The translations under genes were made by a program, and so were the position numbers. Source: Sphingomonas sp. 67-36 (GTDB lineage: Bacteria; Pseudomonadota; Alphaproteobacteria; Sphingomonadales; Sphingomonadaceae). Taken from it: a stretch of DNA of 56,065 nt. This document shows positions 16,899 through 25,397 of this stretch, in pieces. The stretch is taken from positions 201,761-257,825 of the forward strand of contig MKSU01000017.1 of NCBI GenBank assembly GCA_001897375.1. Reading direction: 5' to 3'. Position 1 is the stretch's first letter; each line of letters opens with the position of its first letter. The notes beneath the pieces were generated by a model. The model was not told the origin of the DNA. It searched no databases and was given only the letters and a program-made list of their open reading frames with translations.

Positions 16899-17587
16899 TC
16901 GAGCCAGTCGGTGAGCAGCGCGGTGGTTCGTTCCGCCGCCTCCACCGTCGGCAGGTGGCCGACGCCGGGCAGCGTCTCCAGCCGCGCGCCGGGGATGGCG
17001 TCCAGCATCTCCCGCTGCTGTTCGACGGTGGTGATGCCGTCGGCCTCGCCCCGGATCAGCAGCACCGGCGCGCGGATCGCGCCTAGCGTCGGGCGGCTGT
17101 CGATCCGCGCCATGATCGCGCGCTGCTGGCGCAGGAAGGTCTCCGCCCCGGTATCCGCCGCCATCCGCCGCGCGAGGCCGAGCAGCCCTTCGTCGTCCCT
17201 CTTCTCCGGCGGGAACAGGATCGGGATGCGTTCCTCGATCACCTGATCGAAGCGGCCGGATTCGACGAGGTCGATATAGCCCTGCCGCCGCGCGGTCTGC
17301 GCCGGGCCATCGGCGGAGGCGAGCGTCGCGATCAGCGCCAGCCGCGCCACCCGTTCCGGGGCGCGGCGCATCACCTCGAACGCGACGAAGCCGCCCATCG
17401 CATGTGCGACCAGCGCGAACCGTTCCGGCGCCGCGTCGAGCAGCCGCGTCGCCATGCCGGCGATCGTATCGTCGCGCTGATGATCGGCGTGGCGCACGTC
17501 GCGATCCGCCCAGGCGGCGATCTGCGGCGTCCAAGTCTCCTGCGTGAGCAACTGGCCGGAGGCGAGGACGATCGGGAGCGAGGACAT
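16883..17587 (-). CDS. Alpha/beta hydrolase-fold protein with Ala at the nucleophile position
   Basis: 234 aa, alpha/beta hydrolase fold. The nucleophile elbow that should read G-x-S-x-G-G is AHAMGGF, with codon GCG (Ala63, bases 17399-17401) where Ser is expected. The acid (GEADGITT) and His (GVGHLPT) positions look intact. It may be an inactive or repurposed member; some hydrolase-fold enzymes act as lyases or binding proteins. Its ATG shares one base with the stop of the dehydrogenase upstream (TGATG), and it is the last gene of the kinase/enolase-like/dehydrogenase/hydrolase string. Confidence 0.82.
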   Translation of the reverse strand: MSSLPIVLASGQLLTQETWTPQIAAWADRDVRHADHQRDDTIAGMATRLLDAAPERFALVAHAMGGFVAFEVMRRAPERVARLALIATLASADGPAQTARRQGYIDLVESGRFDQVIEERIPILFPPEKRDDEGLLGLARRMAADTGAETFLRQQRAIMARIDSRPTLGAIRAPVLLIRGEADGITTVEQQREMLDAIPGARLETLPGVGHLPTVEAAERTTALLTDWLDQRTA

Positions 17588-18498
17588 CAGATCACCTGAT
17601 TGAGCAGGGGTTCGCCCGCCGCGAGCCGGCGGACATTCTCCGCCGCCGCCGCGAGGCTGCGCCCGAGCGTCTCGGGCGTCTGCCACGCGACATGCGGGCT
17701 GACGACGACATTGGGCAGCGCGAGCAGCGGATCGGCGCGATCGACCGGCTCGGTCGCGAACACGTCCAGCCCCGCGCCGCGCAGATGGCCGGAGCGCAGC
17801 GCCTCGGCCAGCCGCGCCTCGTCGACCAGCCCGCCGCGCGCGACATTGATGAGCACCGCGCCGCGCTTCATCGCCAGCGGGTCGACCATATCGGCGGTTT
17901 CGTCGGTCAGCGGGACGTGCAGCGAGACGACATCGGCCTCGGCCAGCAATTCGGGGAGCGCCACCTGACGCCACCGCGCGTTCCCGCGCGGCGCGCGCGC
18001 GGTGAAGATCACCGTCGCGCCCAGCGCCTCCAGCGCGCGGGCGAGCCGCTCGGCGCTGTTGCCCATGCCGACGAGGCCGATCGTGCGCCCGGCGATCTCG
18101 CCCATGTCGTCCAGCACGTCGGACGGCACCGCCCATTGCCCCGCGCGCGTCGCCGCATCGAGCGAGACGGTTCGGCGCAGCACCGCGAGCAGCAACGTCA
18201 GCGCGCATTCCGCCACCGCCTGTGCATTGACGCCGGGCATGTTGCACACCGCGATGCCGCGCGCCTTGGCCGCCTCCAGCGCGATCGTGTTGACGCCGAC
18301 GCCGAGCTTCTGGATCAGCCGCAGCGACGGAGATGCCGCGATCGCCTCCGCCGTGACGGGCGCGAGGACATGCAGCAGCACCTCCGCGTCGCCCGGCGCG
18401 CCGCCCGGCTCTACCGCGCGCACCTTGCCCGCGCCGAACGTCGCGTCGATCTGCGCCTGGAACCCGGCGCTGGGAATGGTGTCGATCGTGAGCCGCAT
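17587..18498 (-). CDS. D-2-hydroxyacid dehydrogenase family protein
   Basis: NAD(P)-dependent interconversion of 2-hydroxy and 2-oxo acids, 303 aa. The Rossmann motif reads IGLVGMGNSAERLA (third Gly replaced by Ala). The catalytic triad is in place: Arg221 in NVARGG, Glu250 in DVFATEP, His269 in VVSPHVAW. The N-terminal QKLGVGVNTI and the AECALTLLLAVLRR helix are typical of phosphoglycerate-dehydrogenase-like members. Both ends share one base with the neighbouring genes (TGATG), so it is translationally coupled to the enolase-like gene before it and the hydrolase after it. It would act on the 2-oxo or 2-hydroxy product of the enolase-like step; this is an inference. Confidence 0.88.
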   Translation of the reverse strand: MRLTIDTIPSAGFQAQIDATFGAGKVRAVEPGGAPGDAEVLLHVLAPVTAEAIAASPSLRLIQKLGVGVNTIALEAAKARGIAVCNMPGVNAQAVAECALTLLLAVLRRTVSLDAATRAGQWAVPSDVLDDMGEIAGRTIGLVGMGNSAERLARALEALGATVIFTARAPRGNARWRQVALPELLAEADVVSLHVPLTDETADMVDPLAMKRGAVLINVARGGLVDEARLAEALRSGHLRGAGLDVFATEPVDRADPLLALPNVVVSPHVAWQTPETLGRSLAAAAENVRRLAAGEPLLNQVI

Positions 18499-19796
18499 CA
18501 GCCGAGGCGCGCCGCGACCGGCGCGGCGAAGGCGGAGGCCCCGGCGAACACCGCGTCCGCGCCCATCTCCTCCTCGATCCGCAACATCTCGTTCCACTTC
18601 GCCATCCGCTCGGACCGGGTGAAGGAGCCGACCTTGAGCTGCCCCGCGTCCCAGCCGGTCGAAAGGTGTGCGATCGTCACGTCCTCCGTCTCGCCCGAGC
18701 GCGCCGAGACGATCATGCCCCAGCCCTGCGCGCGCGCCGCCTCCAGCGCGTCATGCGCCTCGGTGACGGTGCCGACCTGATTGACCTTGATCAGCGCGGC
18801 GTTGCACGCACTGGCCTCCGCCGCGCTGGCGACGCGCGCGGCGCTGGTGACGAGCACGTCGTCGCCGATCACCTGCACCTTGTCGCCGACCGCGCGCGTC
18901 ACCGCCGCCATGGTGGCGAAATCGTCCTGCGAGGCGGGGTCCTCGATCGACAGGATCGGATAGCGCCTCGTCCAGCCGATCGCCTCCTCCGCCATCGCCG
19001 CGCCGTCCAGCTTGCGGTCGTCGAGCGCGAGGCGGTAGCCGCTCGCGTCGCCAAGCTCATTGGCGGCGATGTCGAGCGAGATGAACACGTCCTCGCCCGG
19101 CCGGTGCCCGGCGCGCTCGATCGCCCTGGTCAGCGTGTCGAGCGCCTGCTCGTTCGACGAGAAGTTGGGCCACCAGCCGCCTTCGTCCGCCACGCCGGAA
19201 AGCGGCCCCAGCGCCTCCATCAGCTTCCCGGCGGCGCGATAGACGTCGTCGGTGATCTCCAGCGCGCGGCGGAAGCTGCCGGCGCGGGGCGCCATCACCA
19301 TGAAATCCTGGATGTCGGTGCGGCGCCCGGCGTGCGCGCCGCCGCCGAAGATCTGGATCTCGGGCAGCGGCACGCGCACCTTCCGTCCGCCCGCGAGATA
19401 GCGCCACAGGGGCGCGCGCTCCGCCGCCGCTGCGGCGTGCAGCACCGCCATCGACACCGCCACCACGGCATTGCCGCCGAGCCGCGCCTTGTTCGGCGTC
19501 CCGTCCAGCGCGATCAGCGTGCGGTCGATCGCGGTCTGATCGCGCGCGTCCATGCCGGCGAGCGCGAGGGCGATCTCGGCGGCGACGTTCGCCACCGCCT
19601 TCGCCACGCCCATGCCGCCGAAGCTGTCGCCGCCGTCGCGCAGGTCGATCGCCTCATGCGCGCCGCGCGACGCGCCGGCCGGCGCGATGGCGCGGCCGAT
19701 CGTGCCATTCTCCAGCCGGACCTCGGCCTCCACGGTCGGGCGGCCGCGCGAATCCCAGAGCTGGCGGGCGAGGACGGTGGCGATACGGTTGGTCAT
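18498..19796 (-). CDS. Enolase-family protein with altered active site
   Basis: 432 aa, full enolase length and overall enolase sequence. Present are the mobile-loop Ser (GAS43RGAHEA), His155 (GGGAHAG), Glu205 (ADEGG), metal ligands Asp242/Glu285/Asp312, Lys337 (LIKVNQVG), RSGETED and Lys388 (QLKVG). Two normally invariant residues differ: yeast Glu168 (QEFM) is Asp164 here, and yeast His373 (SHRSGETED) is Ala365 (codon 18702-18704). Glycolytic enolase is thus unlikely; a dehydratase for a 2-phosphoglycerate analogue is possible. It is coupled by one-base overlaps to the kinase upstream and the dehydrogenase downstream. A regular eno would be expected elsewhere in the genome. Confidence 0.88.
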   Translation of the reverse strand: MTNRIATVLARQLWDSRGRPTVEAEVRLENGTIGRAIAPAGASRGAHEAIDLRDGGDSFGGMGVAKAVANVAAEIALALAGMDARDQTAIDRTLIALDGTPNKARLGGNAVVAVSMAVLHAAAAAERAPLWRYLAGGRKVRVPLPEIQIFGGGAHAGRRTDIQDFMVMAPRAGSFRRALEITDDVYRAAGKLMEALGPLSGVADEGGWWPNFSSNEQALDTLTRAIERAGHRPGEDVFISLDIAANELGDASGYRLALDDRKLDGAAMAEEAIGWTRRYPILSIEDPASQDDFATMAAVTRAVGDKVQVIGDDVLVTSAARVASAAEASACNAALIKVNQVGTVTEAHDALEAARAQGWGMIVSARSGETEDVTIAHLSTGWDAGQLKVGSFTRSERMAKWNEMLRIEEEMGADAVFAGASAFAAPVAARLG

Positions 19797-20797
19797 CAAT
19801 GCTCCTTGGGCCAATCGGCGATGAGTTGGTCGATAGCGGGCGTGTCGCCGGCGAGCAGCGCCAGCGCGCGGGCGCGCACGACCTGCTTCGCGGCATCGTC
19901 GAGATAGGGCGCGGGCGACTTGCCCTCGACGCGCGCGAGCAGCAGCGCGGCGACCAGCGCCCCGGCGCGAGCAGCGAGCGCCGCGCGCGGCTCCCATGTC
20001 ACCCCGGCGAGATAGTCGGCGACGAACGCCGCCGCCGCTTGGTTCAGCGCCCCCGCGTGCGGCGCCAGCCAGATCGTCTTGAGCAGCAGGTGCGTGGTGC
20101 AGAAGGCAAGGTCGAACGCCGGATCGCCATAGACCGCGCATTCCGCGTCGAGGAACACGCCGCCCTGCGGCCCGCACAGGATGTTCTTCGGGCTGACGTC
20201 GCCGTGGACCAGCGCCATGCGCCGGCCTTCCAGATCGTCGGCGATGGCATCGAGCCGCGCCGCCACCTCCGGCCGGTTCGCCGCGACATAGCGCAGGAAC
20301 GGCGAGATGCGCAGCGCTTCGAACAGGTCCATGCTGTCGAAGTCGGCGGCGGTCCGCGCATCGTCGGCGGTCGCGGCATGGATGCGGGCGAGATCGCGCC
20401 CCAGCCCGCGCGCGAAGGCGGGATCGACCCGGCCGGCGATCAGCTCGTCGCGCCATACCGGATGCGCGTCCGGCTCCAGATAGGCGAGCGCGAAGAGGTG
20501 CTCGTCGGGCACCTCCGCCACCACTTCCGGCACCAGCCGCGCGTCGATCCGCCCGGCATAGCGCAGCCAGCGCACCTCGTTCTCGGCGCGCTCGACCGGG
20601 GCGAGCCATTCCGCCGCGACGCGCAATTGCGGCAGCGCGCGCTTGACGACGACCGGCGCCTCGTCGCCGATCCGCGCCAGCCACACGTCGCACGACACCC
20701 CGCCGGAAAGCGGGGTGAGCGTGACCGGCTGGCCGTCGCGGGCGATCCCCGCGCGGCGCAGCGATGTGATGGTGGCGGCCTCGCCCGTGTCGGTCAC
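19796..20797 (-). CDS. Phosphotransferase of the aminoglycoside phosphotransferase (APH) family
   Basis: Small-molecule kinase, about 333 aa. The Brenner motif LVHGDVSPKNIL (His198, Asp200, Asn) and the metal-binding VFLDAECAVYGDPAFDLAF are clear. An N-terminal GGVSCDVWLAR nucleotide loop and VVVKRAL Lys are also visible. APH-fold kinases phosphorylate hydroxyls of antibiotics, choline, homoserine, methylthioribose and other metabolites. With an enolase-like gene immediately downstream (TGATG overlap), a catabolic kinase is far likelier than resistance. Start: GTG at 20797 after AAGGAG, just past the stop of the preceding hydrolase; ATG 20833 is possible but lacks a ribosome site. Confidence 0.83.
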   Translation of the reverse strand: MTDTGEAATITSLRRAGIARDGQPVTLTPLSGGVSCDVWLARIGDEAPVVVKRALPQLRVAAEWLAPVERAENEVRWLRYAGRIDARLVPEVVAEVPDEHLFALAYLEPDAHPVWRDELIAGRVDPAFARGLGRDLARIHAATADDARTAADFDSMDLFEALRISPFLRYVAANRPEVAARLDAIADDLEGRRMALVHGDVSPKNILCGPQGGVFLDAECAVYGDPAFDLAFCTTHLLLKTIWLAPHAGALNQAAAAFVADYLAGVTWEPRAALAARAGALVAALLLARVEGKSPAPYLDDAAKQVVRARALALLAGDTPAIDQLIADWPKEH

Positions 20798-20811
20798 GCT
20801 CCTTGCCCCGT

Positions 20812-21939
20812 TCAGCTCTTGGCTTCGATCCATGCCGCCATCAGGTCGGCGGCGGCGTTGCGCTCCTCGATCGAATCCTCGAAATAATGCGCGCCGGGGA
20901 TCAGCTCGATCTGCTTGTCGCCCGATCCGATATTGTCGAAGATCTTGCGCGCATCGCTCGGGAACACGCCGGTGTCCGCCGTGCCCTGCACCACCAGCGC
21001 CGGAGTGTCGAACTTGGCGAGATGCGGCGCGCCCTGGCACGGCGAGGTTTCGAGGCTCCACATGTTGAGCCACGTCTTGATCGAATTGACGCGCCCGATC
21101 GAAGGGGTGCGGTTCGCGGTTGCGGGATCACCGCGATAACACCAGCGCGGCTTGCGCGTCGACGGATCGAGCGCCGGGTCCATGCAGCGCAGGTCGCCCC
21201 ATACGCGGAACAGCGGGAACAGGCGGTCCGGCACGCCGGCATCGTTGAGCCGCTTCAGCTCCGCCTTGGCCCAGTCGGTGATGCGCTGGTTGCGCGCGCG
21301 CTGCGCGGCGCGATAGCGGGTGACGAATTCGTCCGAATAGGGCGGGGCGTTCTCCGCGCTGAACGGATCGAGCGAGGGATCGGTCGGCACCGGATCGTTC
21401 TCGTCGACCACCGAGGCGTCGAGCCAGTCGGTCAGCACCTCGGGCCGCCCCTGGTGCGCGTTGAGCGAGATGTAGAGATCGGCCTTGATGAGGTCGTTGT
21501 ATGCCTCAAGCCCCGCGCCGCTCAACTCGCCGCCCAAGGTCGGCTTGATCGCTTCCGCCTGATAGGCGCCCATCAGCGACCCGCCGCCGGAATTGCCGAG
21601 GATCACGATCCGCTCGACACCCGCTTCCTCCTTCAGCCAGCGCATGCCCACGCCGATGTCGAGGATCGCGTGGTGCAGCAGGAACTGGTCCTCGAACCCG
21701 CGATAGCGCGTGTTCCAGCCGAGGAAGCCATAGCCGCGCCGCGCGAAATAGGGCGCGATATAATGTTCGGCGAAATCGACGTTGTAATGGGTCGCGATCA
21801 CCGCCGTCTTGGGCTTCTTGCCCGCCGGGGTCCAGTAGATGCCCTGGCAGGGGTGGCCGCCGGCCTGGATGCGCGGCGCGGTCGGGGAAACCTTGCCGAT
21901 GAACTGTGTGTCCAGACCGTTGGTGTCGCGCGGGTCCAT
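20812..21939 (-). CDS. Alpha/beta hydrolase (esterase/lactonase-like)
   Basis: 375 aa, no signal peptide. The elbow GNSGGGSLMGAYQ supplies the Ser nucleophile; Asp in VVQGTADTGVF and His in IPGAHYFE complete the triad. The N-terminal half reads like large catabolic hydrolases (TAVIATHYNVDFAEHYIAPYFARRGYGFLGWNTRYRG). Substrate is unknown; an ester, lactone or thioester of the pathway is likely. It is the first gene after operator 7 and lies 14 bp before the kinase, so it heads the five-gene operon. GAGAGGATAGGAA precedes the ATG. Confidence 0.85.
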   Translation of the reverse strand: MDPRDTNGLDTQFIGKVSPTAPRIQAGGHPCQGIYWTPAGKKPKTAVIATHYNVDFAEHYIAPYFARRGYGFLGWNTRYRGFEDQFLLHHAILDIGVGMRWLKEEAGVERIVILGNSGGGSLMGAYQAEAIKPTLGGELSGAGLEAYNDLIKADLYISLNAHQGRPEVLTDWLDASVVDENDPVPTDPSLDPFSAENAPPYSDEFVTRYRAAQRARNQRITDWAKAELKRLNDAGVPDRLFPLFRVWGDLRCMDPALDPSTRKPRWCYRGDPATANRTPSIGRVNSIKTWLNMWSLETSPCQGAPHLAKFDTPALVVQGTADTGVFPSDARKIFDNIGSGDKQIELIPGAHYFEDSIEERNAAADLMAAWIEAKS

Positions 21940-21958
21940 TTCCTATCCTCTCGAATTT

Positions 21959-21974
21959 GCTTAGCTAGCGAAGA
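21959..21974. promoter_or_regulatory. Operator-like palindrome 7 (TTAG-N4-CGAA)
   Basis: GCTTAGCTAGCGAAGA lies 20 bp before the hydrolase start and thus ahead of the kinase/enolase-like operon. The right arm is degenerate in the same way as site 1. Confidence 0.5.
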
Positions 21975-22006
21975 ATATCGTCGTGTGCGGCCAAGGTCCA
22001 GCCTCA

Positions 22007-22909
22007 TCACGTCAGGGCGGGTGGAAAAGCCGGGGCGCAACGCACCTTGCCGGACAAATCGCGCCCGATCACGTCGGCGAGCCACGTCGCCGCCTCGATC
22101 GCCCGCGCGCGGTCGTAACCGGTGGCGATGCCCGAGCGGTCGAGCAGATAAAGCACGTCTTCCGTCGCGACGTTGCCGGACGCGCCGGGCGCGAACGGGC
22201 AGCCGCCGAGTCCGCCGAGCGCGGCGTCGATCACCGTCGCGCCGGCCTGCACCGCCGCCCAGACATTGGCGATCGCGGTGTTGCGCGTGTCGTGGAAATG
22301 GACGCGCACCGGGATCGGCGCGATCGCCTCGACCACGCGCGTCACCGCCTCGCCCACCTGCCCGGGCACCGCGACGCCGATCGTATCGGCCAGCCCCACC
22401 TCGCGCGGGCCGGCGTCGGCGGCGCGCTTGGCCATCTCCACCACGCGGGCGAGCGGCACCTCGCCCTCGAACGGGCAGCCGAAGGCGGTGGCGATGGTGA
22501 TCTGCGCGCCGCGTCCCGCCGCCTTCGCCAGCGCGACCGTCTCCCGCGCGATCTCCAGCGATTCGGCGCTGGTCTGCCCCTGGTTGCGCATCGCGAACGT
22601 GTCGCTGGCGACGCACACCGCGCCAAGCTCGTCGATCCGCGTCGCCAATGCCCGCTCCGCGCCGCGCCGGTTGAGCACCAATGCGATGAACGTCACCTCG
22701 TCACGCTCCGGCAACCCCTGCGCCACCGCGTCGGCATCGGCCATCTGCGGCACGCGGCGCGGATTGACGAAGCTCGTCACCTCCAGCCGGCGCGCGCCGG
22801 CGGCGATGGCGCGCCCGATCAGCTCCAGCTTCTGCGCGGTCGAGACGAGCCGGGCCTCGTTCTGCAGCCCGTCGCGCGGGGCGACCTCGACGATTTCGAC
22901 GGAAGGCAA
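22007..22909 (-). CDS. HMG-CoA lyase family protein
   Basis: TIM-barrel aldolase that cleaves 3-hydroxy-3-methylacyl-CoA-type thioesters, 300 aa. It has the N-terminal EVAPRDGLQNE (metal and catalytic Arg), VRVHFHDTRNTA (metal His pair) and the signature GLGGCPFAPGASGN with the active-site Cys. The start is a TTG at 22909 preceded by AAAGGAG at 6-base spacing; this gives the normal family length, while the longer frame to 23005 would cross the operator. It is divergent from MarR copy 2. With the CoA-transferase and LeuCD genes nearby it could cleave a citramalyl-CoA-like or HMG-CoA-like intermediate. Confidence 0.88.
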   Translation of the reverse strand: MPSVEIVEVAPRDGLQNEARLVSTAQKLELIGRAIAAGARRLEVTSFVNPRRVPQMADADAVAQGLPERDEVTFIALVLNRRGAERALATRIDELGAVCVASDTFAMRNQGQTSAESLEIARETVALAKAAGRGAQITIATAFGCPFEGEVPLARVVEMAKRAADAGPREVGLADTIGVAVPGQVGEAVTRVVEAIAPIPVRVHFHDTRNTAIANVWAAVQAGATVIDAALGGLGGCPFAPGASGNVATEDVLYLLDRSGIATGYDRARAIEAATWLADVIGRDLSGKVRCAPAFPPALT

Positions 22910-22928
22910 AAGTTGCTCCTTTCGAAAA

Positions 22929-22944
22929 AGATAGTATTCTAAGT
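22929..22944. promoter_or_regulatory. Operator-like palindrome 8 (ATAG-N4-CTAA)
   Basis: AGATAGTATTCTAAGT lies in the 87-bp divergent region between the HMG-CoA lyase gene (22909) and MarR copy 2 (22997). The right arm is perfect. The place is suited to autoregulation. Confidence 0.6.
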
Positions 22945-22996
22945 AAATCGCGTCCGCAAGCCGGTCGACAGCCGCCGGCGCGGCTTGCGTTGCGCG

Positions 22997-23443
22997 ATGC
23001 AACACCGTTTAAGCGGGTTCATGCGGTCGATCGAGTTGATCATTCACCTGTTCCAACGATTCTGCTGGCTCGACGAGGGGCTGCAGGCGCGCGTCCATGA
23101 CAAGGGCTGGCCGGACATCAGCCGCGCGCAATCGATGGTGATGGTCAATATCGTCAGCGGCGTCACCCGCCCGTCGGAAATCGCGCGCCGCATGGGCGTC
23201 TCGCGTCAGGCGATCCACAGCACGATCGCGCAGATGGTCGAGAAGGGTGTCGTCACGCTGGAGGACGATGCCGAGGACGCGCGCCACAAACGGCTGCTGC
23301 TCACCCCGTTCGGGGAGCGGATGCGTGGTGATGCACAGGCCGCCATGGCCGAGCTTACCGCGCAGATCGCCGGGAAGGTGGGGCAGGAACGGTTCGACCT
23401 GTTGCTCGAAACGCTGGCGGCGGACTGGGGCAGGCCGACATGA
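22997..23443 (+). CDS. MarR family transcriptional regulator (copy 2)
   Basis: 148 aa winged-helix regulator: ISRAQSMVMVNIVSGVTRPSEIARRMGVSRQAIHSTIAQMVEKGVVTLEDDAEDARHKRLLLT. It is a paralogue of the MarR at 3985-4515, sharing spacing, helix sequence and a C-terminal DWG, so both may read the same DNA site. The start at 22997 is the first ATG; 23021 (MRSIEL) is an alternative, and neither has a strong ribosome site. Its stop overlaps the leuD-like start (ATGA), and it is divergent from the HMG-CoA lyase gene across operator 8. Confidence 0.88.
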   Translation: MQHRLSGFMRSIELIIHLFQRFCWLDEGLQARVHDKGWPDISRAQSMVMVNIVSGVTRPSEIARRMGVSRQAIHSTIAQMVEKGVVTLEDDAEDARHKRLLLTPFGERMRGDAQAAMAELTAQIAGKVGQERFDLLLETLAADWGRPT

Positions 23444-23991
23444 AGCCATGGACGATCGTCACCTCGCGCGCGGCGCTGCTGCCGGACGCTGATATCGACA
23501 CCGACAAGATCCTGCCGGCGCGCTACATGAAGGGGCTGGACCGGCGCGGGCTGGGCGCGCACCTGTTCGCCGACATGCGCGCGATCGACGCGCGGTTCGC
23601 GATCGACCCGGCGGCGGCGATCCTGGTGACGGGGCGCAATTTCGGCTCCGGCTCGTCGCGCGAACATGCGGTATGGGCGCTGGACGATCACGGCATCCGC
23701 TGCGTCGTCGCGCCGAGCTTCGGCGGCATCTTCAGCGGCAATGCGGCGACCAATGGTCTGCTGCTCGTAACTCCCGCGCCGGACGATTATGCCGCGCTGG
23801 TCGCGCGGCTGGCGGAGACGCCGGACACGCCCGTCACCGTCAACCTGCGCGATTGCTCGATCACGGCCGGCGCGCTGCGCCTGGCCTTCACGATCGACCG
23901 CGACCTGCGCGAGGCGCTGCTGGCGGGGCTGGACGATATCGGCCGCACCTTGCGCCACGCCGGGGCGATCGCGGCGTTCGAGGAGCGGTAG
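23440..23991 (+). CDS. LeuD-type hydro-lyase small subunit
   Basis: Swivelling domain of an aconitase-superfamily dehydratase (3-isopropylmalate dehydratase small-subunit family), 183 aa. Motifs: DIDTDKILPARY, the loop GRNFGSGSSREHAVWAL (substrate-binding Ser), and GGIFSGNAATNGLL. It starts inside the MarR stop (4-base overlap) and ends 2 bp from the convergent large subunit, an odd layout because leuC and leuD normally share an operon. The catabolic context suggests hydration or dehydration of a substituted maleate/malate rather than leucine synthesis, but leucine synthesis cannot be excluded. Confidence 0.88.
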   Translation: MKPWTIVTSRAALLPDADIDTDKILPARYMKGLDRRGLGAHLFADMRAIDARFAIDPAAAILVTGRNFGSGSSREHAVWALDDHGIRCVVAPSFGGIFSGNAATNGLLLVTPAPDDYAALVARLAETPDTPVTVNLRDCSITAGALRLAFTIDRDLREALLAGLDDIGRTLRHAGAIAAFEER

Positions 23992-23993
23992 CC

Positions 23994-25397
23994 CTACAGG
24001 TCCGCGACGTCGGTGATGCGGCCGGCGATCGCCGCCGCCGCCGCCATCGCCGGGCTCATCAGATGGGTGCGCCCGCCGATGCCCTGGCGGTTCTCGAAAT
24101 TGCGGTTCGAGGTGGCGGCGCAACGCTCGCCCGGCGCGAGCCGGTCCGGGTTCATCCCCACGCACATCGAACAGCCCGGCTCGCGCCAGTCGAATCCCGC
24201 CGCGACGAAGATGTCCGCCAGCCCCTCGGCCTCCGCCTGCCGCCGCACCAGGCCCGAGCCGGGCACGACCATCGCGCGGACGTTCGCCGCCACGCGTCGC
24301 CCGCGCGCGACCTCGGCGGCGGCGCGCAGGTCCTCGATCCGGCTGTTGGTGCACGATCCGATGAAAACGCGGTCGATCGGCAGCCCGGCGATCGGCTGGC
24401 CCGCCGACAGCCCCATATAGCTGAGCGCGCGTTCCCGCGCCGCGCGGTCGAGCGCGTCGGCCGCGGCGCGCGGATCGGGAATCGCCTCGTCGATCGCGAT
24501 CACCTGCGACGGATTGGTGCCCCAGCTCACCATCGGGCGCAGCGCGTTGGCCGCCACCGTCGCCTCGCGATCGAACACCGCGTCGGGCGCGCTGGCGAGC
24601 GTGCGCCATTCGGCGACCCTGCGCGCCCATTCCTCGCCGCGTGGCGCGCCGGGGCGGCCGGCGAGATAGGCGAAGGTCGTCTCGTCCGGCGCGATCAGCG
24701 TGGCGCGCGCGCCCATCTCGACCGCGAGGTTGCACAGCGTCATGCGCCCTTCCATCGACAGCGCGCGCACCGCCGGCCCGGCGAACTCGATGACATGGCC
24801 CAGCCCGCCGTCCACCCCGATCGCGCGCAGGATGCCGAGCGCGAGATCCTTGGCGGAAAGATGCGCGGGCAGCGCGCCGGTGACGTTCACCCGCATCGCC
24901 TTCGGCTTGCGCAGCCGCAGCGTCTGCGTCGCCAGCACATGCTCGATCTGCGAGGTGCCGATGCCGAACGACAGCGCGCCGAACGCGCCGTGGGTGGAGG
25001 TGTGGCTGTCGCCGCAGACGATCGTCATGCCGGGATGGGTGCGGCCCTGTTCCGGCGCGACGACATGGACGATGCCGTTGCGCGGATCGCCCATGTCGAA
25101 CCGCTCGATCCCGTATCGCTCGCTGTTCTCGACCAGCCGGGCGAGCTGCGCGCGCGCCTCGGGATCGGCGACGGCCGCGATGCCCTGCTCCTGCGCCTCG
25201 GTCGGGACGTTATGATCGAACAGCGCCAGCGTCAGCGCCGGCTGGCGCACGGTGCGGCCGTGCGCCTCCAGCCCGGCGAAAGCCTGCGGCGAGGTGACTT
25301 CGTGCAGCAGGTGGAGATCGACGTAGAGCAATGTCTCGCCGCCGTCCTCCAGGATGCGGTGGCGATCCCAGACTAGGTCGAGCAGCGTGCCGGTCAC
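23994..25397 (-). CDS. LeuC-type hydro-lyase large subunit
   Basis: [4Fe-4S] large subunit of a LeuCD/dimethylmaleate-hydratase type enzyme, 467 aa. The cluster ligands appear in [13 protein letters not shown] (first Cys) and [14 protein letters not shown] (pair). [23 protein letters not shown] and [10 protein letters not shown] are family motifs. It is convergent with the small subunit (2-bp gap) and coupled to the CoA-transferase upstream on its own strand (ATGA overlap at 25394-25397). The tie to a CoA-transferase supports a role in making or using a hydroxydicarboxylate that is then activated to a CoA thioester. Confidence 0.9.
   Translation of the reverse strand: MTGTLLDLVWDRHRILEDGGETLLYVDLHLLHEVTSPQAFAGLEAHGRTVRQPALTLALFDHNVPTEAQEQGIAAVADPEARAQLARLVENSERYGIERFDMGDPRNGIVHVVAPEQGRTHPGMTIVCGDSHTSTHGAFGALSFGIGTSQIEHVLATQTLRLRKPKAMRVNVTGALPAHLSAKDLALGILRAIGVDGGLGHVIEFAGPAVRALSMEGRMTLCNLAVEMGARATLIAPDETTFAYLAGRPGAPRGEEWARRVAEWRTLASAPDAVFDREATVAANALRPMVSWGTNPSQVIAIDEAIPDPRAAADALDRAARERALSYMGLSAGQPIAGLPIDRVFIGSCTNSRIEDLRAAAEVARGRRVAANVRAMVVPGSGLVRRQAEAEGLADIFVAAGFDWREPGCSMCVGMNPDRLAPGERCAATSNRNFENRQGIGGRTHLMSPAMAAAAAIAGRITDVADL

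Noticed and set aside
18498-19796. Calling this gene the glycolytic eno
   Set aside because: The His of SHRSGETED is Ala and Glu168 is Asp, and the gene is embedded in a regulated catabolic operon rather than near pyrG or other housekeeping genes.
19796-20797. Calling the APH-family kinase an aminoglycoside resistance gene
   Set aside because: The family is broad, and tight coupling to an enolase-like gene in a catabolic regulon makes a metabolic kinase more likely.
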